From Desulfobacter curvatus DSM 3379 (GTDB lineage Bacteria > Desulfobacterota > Desulfobacteria > Desulfobacterales > Desulfobacteraceae), in the NCBI RefSeq assembly GCF_000373985.1, contig NZ_KB892901.1, positions 62,674 through 126,673 on the forward strand: DNA of 64,000 nt. The letters are read 5' to 3'. The position numbers were made by a program, and so were the translations under genes. Below are positions 17,144-25,938 of the stretch, one piece after another (the stretch's first letter is position 1; each line of letters starts with the position of its first letter). Under the pieces are notes generated by a model. The model saw nothing but the letters and a program-made list of their open reading frames with translations, made no database searches and had not been told where the DNA came from.

Positions 17144-17179
17144 GCAAAAGCCCCGGATAAAACTATCCGGGGCTTTTGC
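17144..17179 (-). terminator. Strong hairpin terminator after amtB
   Basis: A perfect 16-bp stem (arms 17144-17159 and 17164-17179) encloses the loop AAAC. It lies about 55 bases beyond the amtB stop. In the minus direction the transcript continues through TTTTGC and U-rich sequence. It separates amtB from the tRNA genes. Confidence 0.85.
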
Positions 17180-17233
17180 ATATTCGGGACGCGGACCTGA
17201 GACGATATTATGGTCTCACCGTGACCCTATTTC

Positions 17234-18529
17234 CTATTCAATTTCAAAACCGCGTTCGCCGTGGATGGCATTATCAAGACCGGATCGTTCCTCGTCCGGA
17301 TTCACCCTAATTCCGCCGGTAAGTGCTTTGGTAACATAAATGATGATCAGTGTGGCAATGGCGGCAAAGGCGGCGGTGCCGATGACGGAAAGAAACTGAA
17401 TACCCAATTGTTTTGTATTGCCGTAAAAAAGACCAACCGCCCCTTCCGTCACTGTGGGTGTGGCAAAAAGACCCGTGGCCAAGGCACCCCAGATGCCGCA
17501 AAGTCCATGGATACCAAAGGCGTCGAGGGAGTCGTCGTATCCCAACTTATGCTTAATTACGGCAACGCCCAGATACCCTAAAACACCGGCAACTGCGCCA
17601 ATGGCAAAGGCACCTGCAAGGGAAACAAAACCTGCTGCCGGGGTGATACCCACCAAACCGGCAACCGCGCCGGAGGCAAGTCCGAGAACCGTGGGCTTTC
17701 CTGAAATTTTCCACTCAACGAACAACCAGGCAAGTCCTGCAATGGAAGCGGCCGTGTTGGTTACCATGAATGCAGATGCGGCCACGCCGTCGGCTGCCAG
17801 CTCACTGCCTGCATTGAAGCCGAACCAGCCAAACCACAGAAGCCCTGCACCCAGGGCGGTAAACGCAACAGAGGACGGGATCATAGCCTCTTTTCCGTAG
17901 CCGTTGCGTTTGCCTAACACCAAAGCCAGTACCAGGCCTGATACACCGGCATTGATGTGGACAACGTTGCCGCCGGCAAAATCCAGGGCACCGAGGTGAT
18001 GCATCCATCCCCCGCCCCATGCCCAGTTGCATACAGGTGCATAAACAAATGTAACCCACAGGATGGTGAATAATATCCAGGAGGAAAACTTCATTCTATC
18101 CACAACAGAGCCCAAAACAATGGCAACGGAAATACAGGCAAAGGTCAGCTGGAATAGAACAAAAATTAAGGTCGGAATGGAGCCGGATACCGAATGAATG
18201 TCAATGCCGGACAAAAACAGATGATTCAGATTGCCGATGAAAAGAGAGTTGCTTTCTCCAAAGGCGAGTGAATATCCCCAAGCCACCCAGACCACCGATG
18301 CCAGACAATAGGCCACAAGCGTCATGGCAATGGTGTTCAGCAAATTTTTGTATCGGGACAAACCACCATAGAACAGGGCCAGGCCGGCCGGCGTCATCAT
18401 CATGACAAGGGCCGTGGACATGGTTACCCATGCAGTGTCTCCGGTATCAATGGTGCCTTCTCCGGCCAGGGCCGGACATACATTTAACAGGATCAAGCCA
18501 ACGACAAGTGCAAAGTGTTTTAGCATCAT
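17234..18529 (-). CDS. amtB: Ammonium transporter AmtB
   Basis: This is an Amt/Mep/Rh ammonium channel of 431 aa. A cleavable signal peptide (residues about 1-22, ending in ALA) is followed by eleven hydrophobic helices. The pore twin histidines are seen in NVVHINAG and FGIHGLCGIWG, and the family signature DFAGGNVVHI is intact. It carries ammonium across the cytoplasmic membrane for assimilation. There is no glnK/glnB gene beside it, which is unusual for amtB. AGAGGAAG precedes the ATG. A sigma-54-type promoter candidate lies about 95 bases upstream, fitting nitrogen control. Confidence 0.96.
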   Translation of the reverse strand: MMLKHFALVVGLILLNVCPALAGEGTIDTGDTAWVTMSTALVMMMTPAGLALFYGGLSRYKNLLNTIAMTLVAYCLASVVWVAWGYSLAFGESNSLFIGNLNHLFLSGIDIHSVSGSIPTLIFVLFQLTFACISVAIVLGSVVDRMKFSSWILFTILWVTFVYAPVCNWAWGGGWMHHLGALDFAGGNVVHINAGVSGLVLALVLGKRNGYGKEAMIPSSVAFTALGAGLLWFGWFGFNAGSELAADGVAASAFMVTNTAASIAGLAWLFVEWKISGKPTVLGLASGAVAGLVGITPAAGFVSLAGAFAIGAVAGVLGYLGVAVIKHKLGYDDSLDAFGIHGLCGIWGALATGLFATPTVTEGAVGLFYGNTKQLGIQFLSVIGTAAFAAIATLIIIYVTKALTGGIRVNPDEERSGLDNAIHGERGFEIE

Positions 18530-18584
18530 ATCTTCCTCTTCTCAGGTTAATGCGGTTAACCTGCAAAAAAAAATTAAAATTATT

Positions 18585-18618
18585 GCAAGCACAAATTAAT
18601 TAACAAATTTGTGCTTGC
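18585..18618. repeat. 13-bp perfect inverted repeat in the amtB leader
   Basis: GCAAGCACAAATT (18585-18597) and its reverse complement (18606-18618) are separated by eight bases. The repeat lies just downstream of the sigma-54-like promoter and overlaps the expected transcription start. It could be an operator or the stem of a 5' mRNA hairpin. Confidence 0.6.
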
Positions 18619-18623
18619 ATTTT

Positions 18624-18639
18624 AGCAAATGTTATACCA
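18624..18639 (-). promoter_or_regulatory. rpoN site: Candidate sigma-54 (RpoN) promoter of amtB
   Basis: The minus strand reads TGGTAT, five bases, then TTGCT. The invariant -24 GG and -12 GC are present at correct spacing, with four of six -24 positions and all five -12 positions matching consensus. It lies about 95 bases upstream of amtB, a gene commonly under nitrogen and RpoN control. Confidence 0.6.
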
Positions 18640-18917
18640 AAGGCACCCTATTTCCGAATAATACAAGCACAACACATTTAAATTACACAACAAAAGCAAC
18701 CTAAAACCCCAGCAATAGATTATCTCGAAAAATAGAATATTTTTTTTAATCTACAAAAACGTAAAACCAACCCCCCAAATAGAATACAAAAATGTCTCTT
18801 TCCATTGACATGCCTTAAATATCACTATAGATCTTGGATTTCAAGTCAAATAAAGGAATGATTTTAAGTGTAAAGGTAGGTTGGCTTGATATGAAATTAC
18901 ACAATTGAAATTTTATA

Positions 18918-21908
18918 TCAGAGGCGGCACACCTGACTGACGGTCAATGTGATAGCGCCCCATTCATTTTCCACCTGGCCGGAGAGTAAATATGGATACC
19001 CATGATCAAGGATACAGAAGAATCTGGTGTATGTTTTGGGAAACAAAACGGTCTCCACCAATCCGGTATCATCTTCAAAGGTAAGAAATTTCATGGGGTC
19101 ACCCTGTCTGGTCCGCACAAGCTTGCCTGTAATCAGCCAGCCTGCAAAACAGACTTTCCGGCCAACCCTGTTGGGCAGATCTACAGCCTTAATCGCATTG
19201 AGATCTTGATATCTTTCCCTTATCAGCGTCATGGGGTGACAGGCCGGTAAAAAACCCAGCATGGCAAATTCCCGGCGAAGCCGTTGAAGGGGAGGGTCCG
19301 GAGGCAAATTCGGAATTTCATGCATGCCGGGTCCAAACAGATCTATCCGGTCCGCCACGGCCCTTTGACCTGCCTGCCAGACACAATATGCCCAGGCTAA
19401 AGCCGCACGGCTTGTGCCCGGCAAAAAAGAGTCAAGGCTGCCGCTGTCCGTGAGCGCCCGGGCCTCATCCTCCCTGGGAGCGATACGGTTAAAAAAATCA
19501 AAGCAGCCGGAAAACATAGCCTTTTCCCGTTCCAGAACAATTCTGTTCATGGTTGCCCGGCTTAAGGATTTGATGGCCATGAGCCCGACTCGGATCTCAT
19601 TTTTAAATCCGGCCCAGCACACCCGGCTGTGCCGGACATCCGGCCCTAGAATCGTTACCCCCATACGCCGGGCTTCGGACACATAGGCAAATGTGGAATA
19701 AAAGCCGCCCTGGTTGGATATTACGGCTGCCATGAATTGCGCCGGGTAATGGGTTTTAAGATACGCGACCTGGAATGAGACCCGGGCATAGGACGCCGAA
19801 TGGGGCTTGCAAAAGGAGTAGCCTGAAAACGAGAGGATCATATGCCAGATCCGCTCCACAGCATCCAAAGAAACGCCTTTGCTGCGGGCACCATCAAAAA
19901 ACTCGGTCCGGAACACCTCAAGTTTTTTGTGTCTGTCCTTCTTGGACATGACCTTGCGCAGTTCATCCGCCCGGGCATGGGTAAAGCCGGCCAACCGGAC
20001 TGCAGCCTTGGATACATCCTCCTGAAACACCATAATACCGAAGGTTTCGCTCAAAAGCCCTTCCATTAAAGGGTGAAGGGGCTCCCATACCCCTGAATGC
20101 AGGCGTTTGAGGTACGCGTTTATAAATTCATTGGCAGCAGGCCGGATAATGCTGGAATGAATGACCAGGTGCCGGAAATCACCCTGGCCGGATTTTTTCT
20201 GGAGCAGGCGCATGGCAGGACTTTCAATGTAAAAACAGCCCATGGTCCGGCCCTGGGCCACCTGCTGCTGGGTGGCCGGATCATCTTCCGGATCAATGTT
20301 TTGGAAATCCGTAAATCCCCCCTGGGTATCCCGGATTGAGGCAATACAGTCCCTGATGACACCCAGGCTGCGGTTGCCTAAAAGATCAATTTTGACAAGG
20401 CCTGCCGCCTCTGTGCCCTCTTTTTCCCATTGGATGACAGGAACCCCCTTGGCAGCATCTTCCACAGGGACATAGGTGTCAATGGGGGCTGGGGTGATGA
20501 CAACGCCCCCGGGATGAACCGACAGATGCCTGGGGGTTTCGATAAGTCTGTTTGCAAGAGAGATGATCCTTGGCCAGGGATCAGCCCACCGGGATGTTTT
20601 CCCGGGATGTTCAGAATTCAATGCATTGGCGCCCCTTAAAAATGGCGCATCCCGGCACAGCCGGGAAATCCCCCGCTTTATTTCAGCTTCGGGCAGACCA
20701 AATACCCGGGCGGTTTCCCGTACCGCCATCCGGGGCTGGAACAGGATGTGACTTGACACCATGGCAGACCGGCCTTTAAACCGGTTCAACACATGGCTAA
20801 GGACGATGTCCCGTTCATCCCATGCAAAATCCACATCAATATCCGGGGGATCCCGGCGTTCCGGGTTGAGAAACCGTTCAAAATAAAGGTTATGCTTGAT
20901 GGGGCAGACATTGGTGATGCCCAGACAGTATGCCACGATGGACGCGGCACCCGAGCCCCTGCCGCAGGTGCGCGAAGCTTGCGCTACAATATCGGCCACC
21001 ACCAGGAAATAGGCGGAAAAACGTGTCTGCTCAATAATGGCCAATTCATGGTCAATGCGTTTGAGCACCCGTCCCGAAAGGTTAGGCCCATAGCGTTTTA
21101 TGGCGCCGGCCATGGTTTTTTCCCGGAGCAGCCCCGTGCATGTTTGCCCCAAAGGCGGGGTGTACGGGGGCATGACAATACCAAAGTCAGGACCGGTAAA
21201 TTCAAGACGTTCTGCCAGGACTTGGGTGGACGTCAGTGCTTCGGGCATGGCGGCAAATTTTTGCAAATAGTAATCAGGGCTGCCTAAAAAAGCGCCCGCC
21301 GGTGCCATCTGTTCAGGAGAGAGTTGAGACAGGCTGGTCTTGGTCTCAATGGCCCGCAACAGGGCATGGAGGCCGTGATCGCCGGGGGATAGAAAATAAC
21401 TGTCCGGGGCAGCCACCAAGGGGAGTTTTGCTGCCCGGGCCGCCCGGCACAGGGGGCGGCTGCGGGAAACCGGTGTGCGTCCGATAAAGGCTGCGATATC
21501 CAGATTCATGCCCTGGCGGGAAAGCCTATGCCAGTAGGTCAGGCACTGGACAGACGGGGTCAAAAAAATCAGGCCCTTTCCAAGGGGCGGTACGGCTTGC
21601 GCCAGATTAAAATCCGGGGCCCTGTGACGTCGAGTAAGAAGCCTGCACAAATTGGCGTAGCCCGTACTGTTTTTTACCAGGGCCACCACTTTTGTACCTG
21701 TATTCGGGTCAGTGATTTCAGCACCCACCAAGGGTCGTAAATCAAACTCGGCACAGGCATCAAGAAACGGCCACAGACCGTAAAAATTATTGGTGTCTGT
21801 CAGGGCCAGGGCCTTATATCCCAGCGCCTTTGCCCGGGCGCACAGATCCCGGATACCTGGGACACCCCGCATCAACGAATAGTGGGAGTGAACTGCCAGT
21901 GGAATCAT
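18918..21908 (-). CDS. dnaE2: Error-prone DNA polymerase DnaE2 (ImuC)
   Basis: This is a C-family DNA polymerase of 996 aa, the shorter DnaE2/ImuC type. It has an N-terminal PHP domain (HSHYSLMRGVPGIRDL, LALTDTNNFYG), polymerase catalytic acids in PDIDVDF (about residues 355-361), helix-hairpin-helix regions and a C-terminal OB fold (VCFAGWLITGKLVRTRQG). It carries out SOS-induced translesion synthesis with ImuB. Its ATG overlaps the imuB stop in ATGA. It is the last gene of the lexA operon. Confidence 0.95.
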   Translation of the reverse strand: MIPLAVHSHYSLMRGVPGIRDLCARAKALGYKALALTDTNNFYGLWPFLDACAEFDLRPLVGAEITDPNTGTKVVALVKNSTGYANLCRLLTRRHRAPDFNLAQAVPPLGKGLIFLTPSVQCLTYWHRLSRQGMNLDIAAFIGRTPVSRSRPLCRAARAAKLPLVAAPDSYFLSPGDHGLHALLRAIETKTSLSQLSPEQMAPAGAFLGSPDYYLQKFAAMPEALTSTQVLAERLEFTGPDFGIVMPPYTPPLGQTCTGLLREKTMAGAIKRYGPNLSGRVLKRIDHELAIIEQTRFSAYFLVVADIVAQASRTCGRGSGAASIVAYCLGITNVCPIKHNLYFERFLNPERRDPPDIDVDFAWDERDIVLSHVLNRFKGRSAMVSSHILFQPRMAVRETARVFGLPEAEIKRGISRLCRDAPFLRGANALNSEHPGKTSRWADPWPRIISLANRLIETPRHLSVHPGGVVITPAPIDTYVPVEDAAKGVPVIQWEKEGTEAAGLVKIDLLGNRSLGVIRDCIASIRDTQGGFTDFQNIDPEDDPATQQQVAQGRTMGCFYIESPAMRLLQKKSGQGDFRHLVIHSSIIRPAANEFINAYLKRLHSGVWEPLHPLMEGLLSETFGIMVFQEDVSKAAVRLAGFTHARADELRKVMSKKDRHKKLEVFRTEFFDGARSKGVSLDAVERIWHMILSFSGYSFCKPHSASYARVSFQVAYLKTHYPAQFMAAVISNQGGFYSTFAYVSEARRMGVTILGPDVRHSRVCWAGFKNEIRVGLMAIKSLSRATMNRIVLEREKAMFSGCFDFFNRIAPREDEARALTDSGSLDSFLPGTSRAALAWAYCVWQAGQRAVADRIDLFGPGMHEIPNLPPDPPLQRLRREFAMLGFLPACHPMTLIRERYQDLNAIKAVDLPNRVGRKVCFAGWLITGKLVRTRQGDPMKFLTFEDDTGLVETVLFPKTYTRFFCILDHGYPYLLSGQVENEWGAITLTVSQVCRL

Positions 21909-23125
21909 GGCACAGCAGATTCACCCGGCATTCTTAAAGCGGCCCCAAGGGTGATTGCCCCAGGGCCGAACCGTTCACTGACCTGGACGGCTGCCCGTTG
22001 AACCATACGCATCTTATCTTTTTTGGGGTCCCTGTCCGACGCCCGGAACAGATCAGCTTGAATGGGTAAAAAGGATTGATTCGTCCGGACAGGAACTGTG
22101 CTGCAGGCAAGGCCGATATGCCGGATGCGGATTCTGCGCTTCCAGGTGCGGGCAAACAGTCCCCATATCTGGCGGAACATGAAAAGAGTGTCGCCTCGTA
22201 TCCGGGTGCATCTCCCATGGTGCCGGATTCCGTCGGCGTAGGACAGGCAGATACTTAAGTCCCTGGGGTATGCCCGGCTGCGCGCAAGATCCCGGCTGAT
22301 TTGACCGCTTAACAGGGCAATGCAGGCTTTCAATTCGTCTTGATCGTTGGTATCTGTGGCAAATTCATGATCAACCATCAGATCTGATGTCCGATTCGGG
22401 GCAGGACCCGGCCTGACAGGATTGGTGTCTATACCCTGGATGATCCGGTGAATAACATACGCCCTGTCCGCAAAGGGAATGGCCAGCTGGGCCGGGGTCA
22501 GCCGGCGCAGATGACACACGGTTTCAAGATTGAAACGGGCGGCGGTCTGCGCTTCATGGCGGCTTATGCCGGGCAGCAGTTTAAGGGGAAAGGCTGTAAG
22601 GAAATCAGCTTCCTCGCCAGGTCCCACAATATACTCCCCCAGGGGTTTAACCAGCCGGGTAGCGGCCTTGGCCACCAGTTTATTGGTGGCAAGGGACCAG
22701 ACAGGGTCTAGGCCCATCTGTTTTTTGATTGATTTTTTCAGCCGGAAGGCCACATCCGGGCCCGGGCCGTAAAGTCTTGCCGTACCGGTGATATCCAGGA
22801 ACAGATGGCCGTCTCCCATGCCGGACTCCACTGCCGGGGTAAATGCCAGACCCTGCTTGGTAATCTCTTTCATGGCCTGGACATACCGGTTGAAATGGGG
22901 CGGCAAAACCCGGATGCGCCGGTGCCGGGACAAGACAAGCGACAGGGGCATGCGTTTTCGGATACCCTCCCGGAACGCCGGTTCATTCATATCATACACC
23001 ACAGCCCTGGGGGCGCCTAAGGGCGCAATAACCACAGGGCTGTCTTTTAACGCAGCCGACGTCATGGTTTCCAGACAGGCGGCAAAATCCGCAATATTCA
23101 GATGGATGATGGAGCGGGGCCTCAT
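21905..23125 (-). CDS. imuB: ImuB-like Y-family polymerase homologue
   Basis: This Y-family protein of 406 aa sits directly before dnaE2. The catalytic acids of active Y polymerases are not all kept: the N-terminus reads LNIADFAA where DinB has DxDxFFA, and SxDE is replaced near MGDGHLFLD. This fits ImuB, which acts as a scaffold rather than a polymerase. A beta-clamp-binding pentapeptide QADLF occurs near residues 356-360. ImuB recruits DnaE2 to the clamp. Both junctions are four-base ATGA overlaps. Confidence 0.88.
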   Translation of the reverse strand: MRPRSIIHLNIADFAACLETMTSAALKDSPVVIAPLGAPRAVVYDMNEPAFREGIRKRMPLSLVLSRHRRIRVLPPHFNRYVQAMKEITKQGLAFTPAVESGMGDGHLFLDITGTARLYGPGPDVAFRLKKSIKKQMGLDPVWSLATNKLVAKAATRLVKPLGEYIVGPGEEADFLTAFPLKLLPGISRHEAQTAARFNLETVCHLRRLTPAQLAIPFADRAYVIHRIIQGIDTNPVRPGPAPNRTSDLMVDHEFATDTNDQDELKACIALLSGQISRDLARSRAYPRDLSICLSYADGIRHHGRCTRIRGDTLFMFRQIWGLFARTWKRRIRIRHIGLACSTVPVRTNQSFLPIQADLFRASDRDPKKDKMRMVQRAAVQVSERFGPGAITLGAALRMPGESAVP

Positions 23126-23916
23126 GGGTGGGCATTGAGCATGTTCATCAGCCGCCGGCAGTTATTGGGCGCCTGCCCCCTGACGTGGTTGTTAAAAAAT
23201 ACAGCACCTGTATCTGCAGCCGGGCCAAGGGTATTGGAAATAGTTTCGGCAAGGGCTTTGAGTTCGGTTTCGCTGTAATTGTAGTCAAATTGTTTCTGCA
23301 TGTTGCCGGAGCGCCATCCCTGGCTGTTTCTGCCGTGCAGCCGCAGATAGAAAAGCTGTGGATTGGTAACAATGTCCAGTCTTGGGAACAGGCTGGGCAG
23401 ATCCGGGGCATCCACGGTCACCAGGGTGACTGCCCGCCGTTCGAATTCATAAAAGACTTTGTCATGGACCCAGGAAGGATGCCGGAATTCAACGGCCACG
23501 GGCAGGCCTGAAAGCTCATCCAGCAAGGCTGCCAGGTAGAATCTGCGTTCCGGGGTGCGCGTGAAATAAGGCGGCAACTGTATCAGTATGCACAAAAGGC
23601 AGCCGGTGGTTTCCAGGGGCGAAATGCCCTGGCGGAACATCAGCACCTCCCGGATCCATTCTGCTTTGTCCACTTCATGGGTCATGGTGCGGGTGAGCTT
23701 AACACTGAACTTGAATCCTTCGGGCACCTGGGTTGCCATCCGTTCCAGGGACCGGGCCTTGGGCATCTGGTACCAGGTATAGTTAAGCTCCGTGGCCTTA
23801 AACATTCGGGCATAGGCCGGCAGCATACCGGCCGCATGGGTGCCGGGCGGGTAAACCCCTGCGTCCACCCACTCCGCATATGAATAGCCGCTTGTGCCTG
23901 CGCACAACATGTCCAC
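23122..23916 (-). CDS. DUF72 (YecE-like) protein in the SOS operon
   Basis: This is a TIM-barrel-like DUF72 protein of 264 aa, with the family's N-terminal GTSGYSYAEW and ELNYTWYQMP, VEFRHPSW, FYLRLHGRN and the C-terminal FFNNHVRGQAPNNCRRL. The function of the family is unknown. Here it occupies the place that imuA has in most lexA-imuA-imuB-dnaE2 cassettes. The GTG at 23916 follows GGGGA eight bases upstream; the ATG two codons on is also possible. It lies four bases after lexA and overlaps imuB by four. Confidence 0.88.
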   Translation of the reverse strand: MDMLCAGTSGYSYAEWVDAGVYPPGTHAAGMLPAYARMFKATELNYTWYQMPKARSLERMATQVPEGFKFSVKLTRTMTHEVDKAEWIREVLMFRQGISPLETTGCLLCILIQLPPYFTRTPERRFYLAALLDELSGLPVAVEFRHPSWVHDKVFYEFERRAVTLVTVDAPDLPSLFPRLDIVTNPQLFYLRLHGRNSQGWRSGNMQKQFDYNYSETELKALAETISNTLGPAADTGAVFFNNHVRGQAPNNCRRLMNMLNAHP

Positions 23917-23920
23917 CGGC

Positions 23921-24559
23921 TTATTCCCCTTCCATAACCTGGGCGGAGCGGATAATGCCGATCACCTTGCCCTGGATCATGATATCGTCAAACCCGTAGG
24001 TCTGGGCACTGAAAGCAGAATTTTCCGGACGTAATTCAATGTGGTCGGCATGGAGAAAAAAACGCTTGATCGTGGCTTCCTCTCCGTTGATCAGGGCCAC
24101 CACAATTTCCCGGTCCTGGGCGTATTGCCGGGGTCTGCAGATGGCGATGTCCCGGTCAAGGATCCCCGCGTTTTTCATAGACTGGCCCTGGACCTTCAGG
24201 GCAAACAGGTTATCGCCGGGATACAGGGTGTCGTCCACCACCACACTGCCGTCCCACTCCTGGCCGGCATAGATGGGAAGTCCGGCGGTGATCCGCCCCA
24301 CAATGGGGACAACCTTTTTGCGATGATCCGCGTCCGTGGCGCCGGTTTCATCCAGGATAACGATATTTCTGCTGTACCGGCCCAGCCTGCGGATATACCC
24401 CTTGGTTTCAAGCAGCTTCAAGGTCTGTGCCACGGCTGCATGGCTAATGGCAAGGCTTTTGGCCATCTCTCTAAGACTTGGGGTCTCTCCGGATCGTCCA
24501 AGTTTGGACTTCAGAAAGAGCATGACTTTTTTTTGCTTTTCTGTGAGTTTTGGTCTCAT
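23921..24559 (-). CDS. lexA: LexA repressor
   Basis: This is the SOS repressor with self-cleavage. The ATG at 24559 (AGGA just upstream, MRPKLTEKQKKVM like other LexA) is preferred over a start 37 codons earlier, giving 212 aa. The winged HTH has its recognition region at residues 28-54. The cleavage pair Ala92-Gly93 sits in ITAGLP, the catalytic Ser127 in GQSMKN and Lys165 in EATIKR, so it should be RecA-responsive. It heads the operon with DUF72, imuB and dnaE2 and probably represses it. Confidence 0.94.
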   Translation of the reverse strand: MRPKLTEKQKKVMLFLKSKLGRSGETPSLREMAKSLAISHAAVAQTLKLLETKGYIRRLGRYSRNIVILDETGATDADHRKKVVPIVGRITAGLPIYAGQEWDGSVVVDDTLYPGDNLFALKVQGQSMKNAGILDRDIAICRPRQYAQDREIVVALINGEEATIKRFFLHADHIELRPENSAFSAQTYGFDDIMIQGKVIGIIRSAQVMEGE

Positions 24560-24599
24560 TTTTCCTGTGATTCTTGCCCGTTGATTTTTAATCAATATG

Positions 24600-24660
24600 T
24601 CAGACGCCGCACTTAATGTCAATGCAAATGTAAGCCTTATTGTAAATGCTTGCGAGCTAA
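24600..24660 (-). promoter_or_regulatory. Possible operator region upstream of lexA
   Basis: Two TGTAA words (plus-strand 24629-24633 and 24641-24645) lie 12 bases apart in the same orientation, within related ATGTAAGCC and TTGTAAATG contexts, 70-85 bases ahead of the lexA ATG. They could be LexA half-sites. The SOS box of this lineage is not known to me, so this is only a candidate. Confidence 0.3.
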
Positions 24661-24699
24661 AGTTAAACACTATTTAGGAGAATAGATTTTAAAATAAAA

Positions 24700-24740
24700 C
24701 AGCCCAAGAAATGAAGGCTCATCCCTTGGGCTGTTTTTGT
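24700..24740 (-). terminator. Terminator after the SYLF gene
   Basis: CAGCCCAAG (24700-24708) pairs with CTTGGGCTG (24725-24733) across a 16-base loop, with T-rich tracts on both sides (TTTTATTTT in the minus direction, TTTTTG in the plus direction). It can act on both strands and serves the SYLF gene that ends at 24765. Confidence 0.8.
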
Positions 24741-24764
24741 TTGTATGTTTACGCAGACAAAAAT

Positions 24765-25343
24765 TTATCTAAAAAGATTGACGTCAAATTTCTGCCCACC
24801 AATGGCTGCTTCATACATCAGGCCGCCTTTGGCATGGATAAATACAGCCATACCCTTGTAATATCCAGTTGGCGCCTGTATTCCCGTGGCCGGCCCGGCA
24901 CTGGCTCCGGCGGTTCCGCCGTCACTGCCGGCCTTGGCCTGGATCCCGGCAGTAACCACTACGGCTGAAATCGAGGCATCAAATTCATAGGACCCTGCGG
25001 TAAATTCATCATAGGCCCGCTTGTCCTGGAAAAAAATGATTTCGGAGAACGCCTGTCCGCCCAACTGAAACCCAACGGTGATTTTGGTAATGGTGGCAGT
25101 ACCGGTGATCAGACCGGCCTGATAAACCCGGCCCTGGCCATAGGCACCTCCAACAACGAAGCCGCCCTTGCCCACAATGGGAAATACGGCATATCCATAG
25201 CAATCTTCAAAAAAAGGCCGGACCGCCTCGGCCCTCTTAAACACATTAATCGCACTGGTGCATGAATCCGCAAACGCCGGAACTGTACAAAAAAGAGCGA
25301 AAAGAACTGTCAGCATAATAATAGAAAATTTTGAGGATTTCAT
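24765..25343 (-). CDS. SYLF/Ysc84-type lipid-binding domain protein, exported
   Basis: The ATG at 25343 has AGGAGAG upstream and opens a clear signal peptide (MKSSKFSIIMLTVLFALFC, cleavage after AFA). A longer frame upstream has no such signal. The 192-aa product is a SYLF (Ysc84-like) domain protein, with YGYAVFPIVGKGGFVVGGAYG, GFQLGGQAFSEIIFF and a C-terminal hydrophobic barrel-like part. Such proteins bind lipids, and the bacterial forms are periplasmic and poorly understood. It lies 46 bases after the cytochrome gene on the same strand. Confidence 0.85.
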   Translation of the reverse strand: MKSSKFSIIMLTVLFALFCTVPAFADSCTSAINVFKRAEAVRPFFEDCYGYAVFPIVGKGGFVVGGAYGQGRVYQAGLITGTATITKITVGFQLGGQAFSEIIFFQDKRAYDEFTAGSYEFDASISAVVVTAGIQAKAGSDGGTAGASAGPATGIQAPTGYYKGMAVFIHAKGGLMYEAAIGGQKFDVNLFR

Positions 25344-25389
25344 TAGTAACTCTCCTTTAAAGGATGGGGTGGTATATCCGGCAATCCCA

Positions 25390-25746
25390 TCAGGAGTGAC
25401 AGGCACTGCAACTGGTAGGTCCGGATTTTTCCCCGGCTCTCCTTTTTGCTCTATGACAGGCAAGACAGGTTTTATTCATCACCTGTTTTGCTTTAAGCAC
25501 ACCAGTCTTCTTTGCTTCATCCAAAGCGCCCGGTTTTTTTTCAAAATCTTTATGACAAACGGCGCAATCCTCAACAACGGTCTGGTGAAGTTGATGTTTA
25601 AAGAAGACCGGGCCTTTGCTGCCGCCGTTAAGGGTCAGTTCAGGTCGGCCGGGATCCTGGGCCATTATGCCGGAAACCGGGATTAACGACAATCCTACAA
25701 CGATACTGCAGGCGGCAAAACAGATTGTGATCACTTTTTTGTTCAT
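25390..25746 (-). CDS. Triheme cytochrome c (c3/c7 type)
   Basis: The 118-aa exported cytochrome has a signal peptide (residues about 1-29) and three CxxCH heme-binding motifs: CAVCH, CLACH and CSACH, the last at the very C-terminus. Extra histidines in FFKHQLHQTVV can be the sixth ligands, as in cytochromes c3/c7. Three hemes in about 90 mature residues match the c7-like class of periplasmic electron carriers found in sulfate and metal reducers. The electron partner is unknown. It is first in a two-gene unit with the SYLF gene. Confidence 0.9.
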   Translation of the reverse strand: MNKKVITICFAACSIVVGLSLIPVSGIMAQDPGRPELTLNGGSKGPVFFKHQLHQTVVEDCAVCHKDFEKKPGALDEAKKTGVLKAKQVMNKTCLACHRAKRRAGEKSGPTSCSACHS

Positions 25747-25938
25747 TTTTTTATCCTTTTTTTAATGTTACCGAATAAGGGACTCGGAAAAATCTGACCA
25801 AATTATTACCATAGATGCTTGGGAAAAAACAAGAAAAGGGAACTTCGTGAACACTCTAAGCATTTCTCAATACTTGACTTCACCGTGTGTTTTAAATAGA
25901 TTAGCGCAAACTCAATCATAAAATTTCAAGGAGTGGGC

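Noticed and set aside
16860..17179. Possible riboswitch or small RNA between the radical SAM gene and amtB
   Set aside because: The structure is explained by two terminators and two complete tRNA genes.
20793..21287. 164-codon plus-strand frame inside dnaE2
   Set aside because: It lies wholly within a clear dnaE2 coding region and has no domain content; a high-GC antisense shadow.
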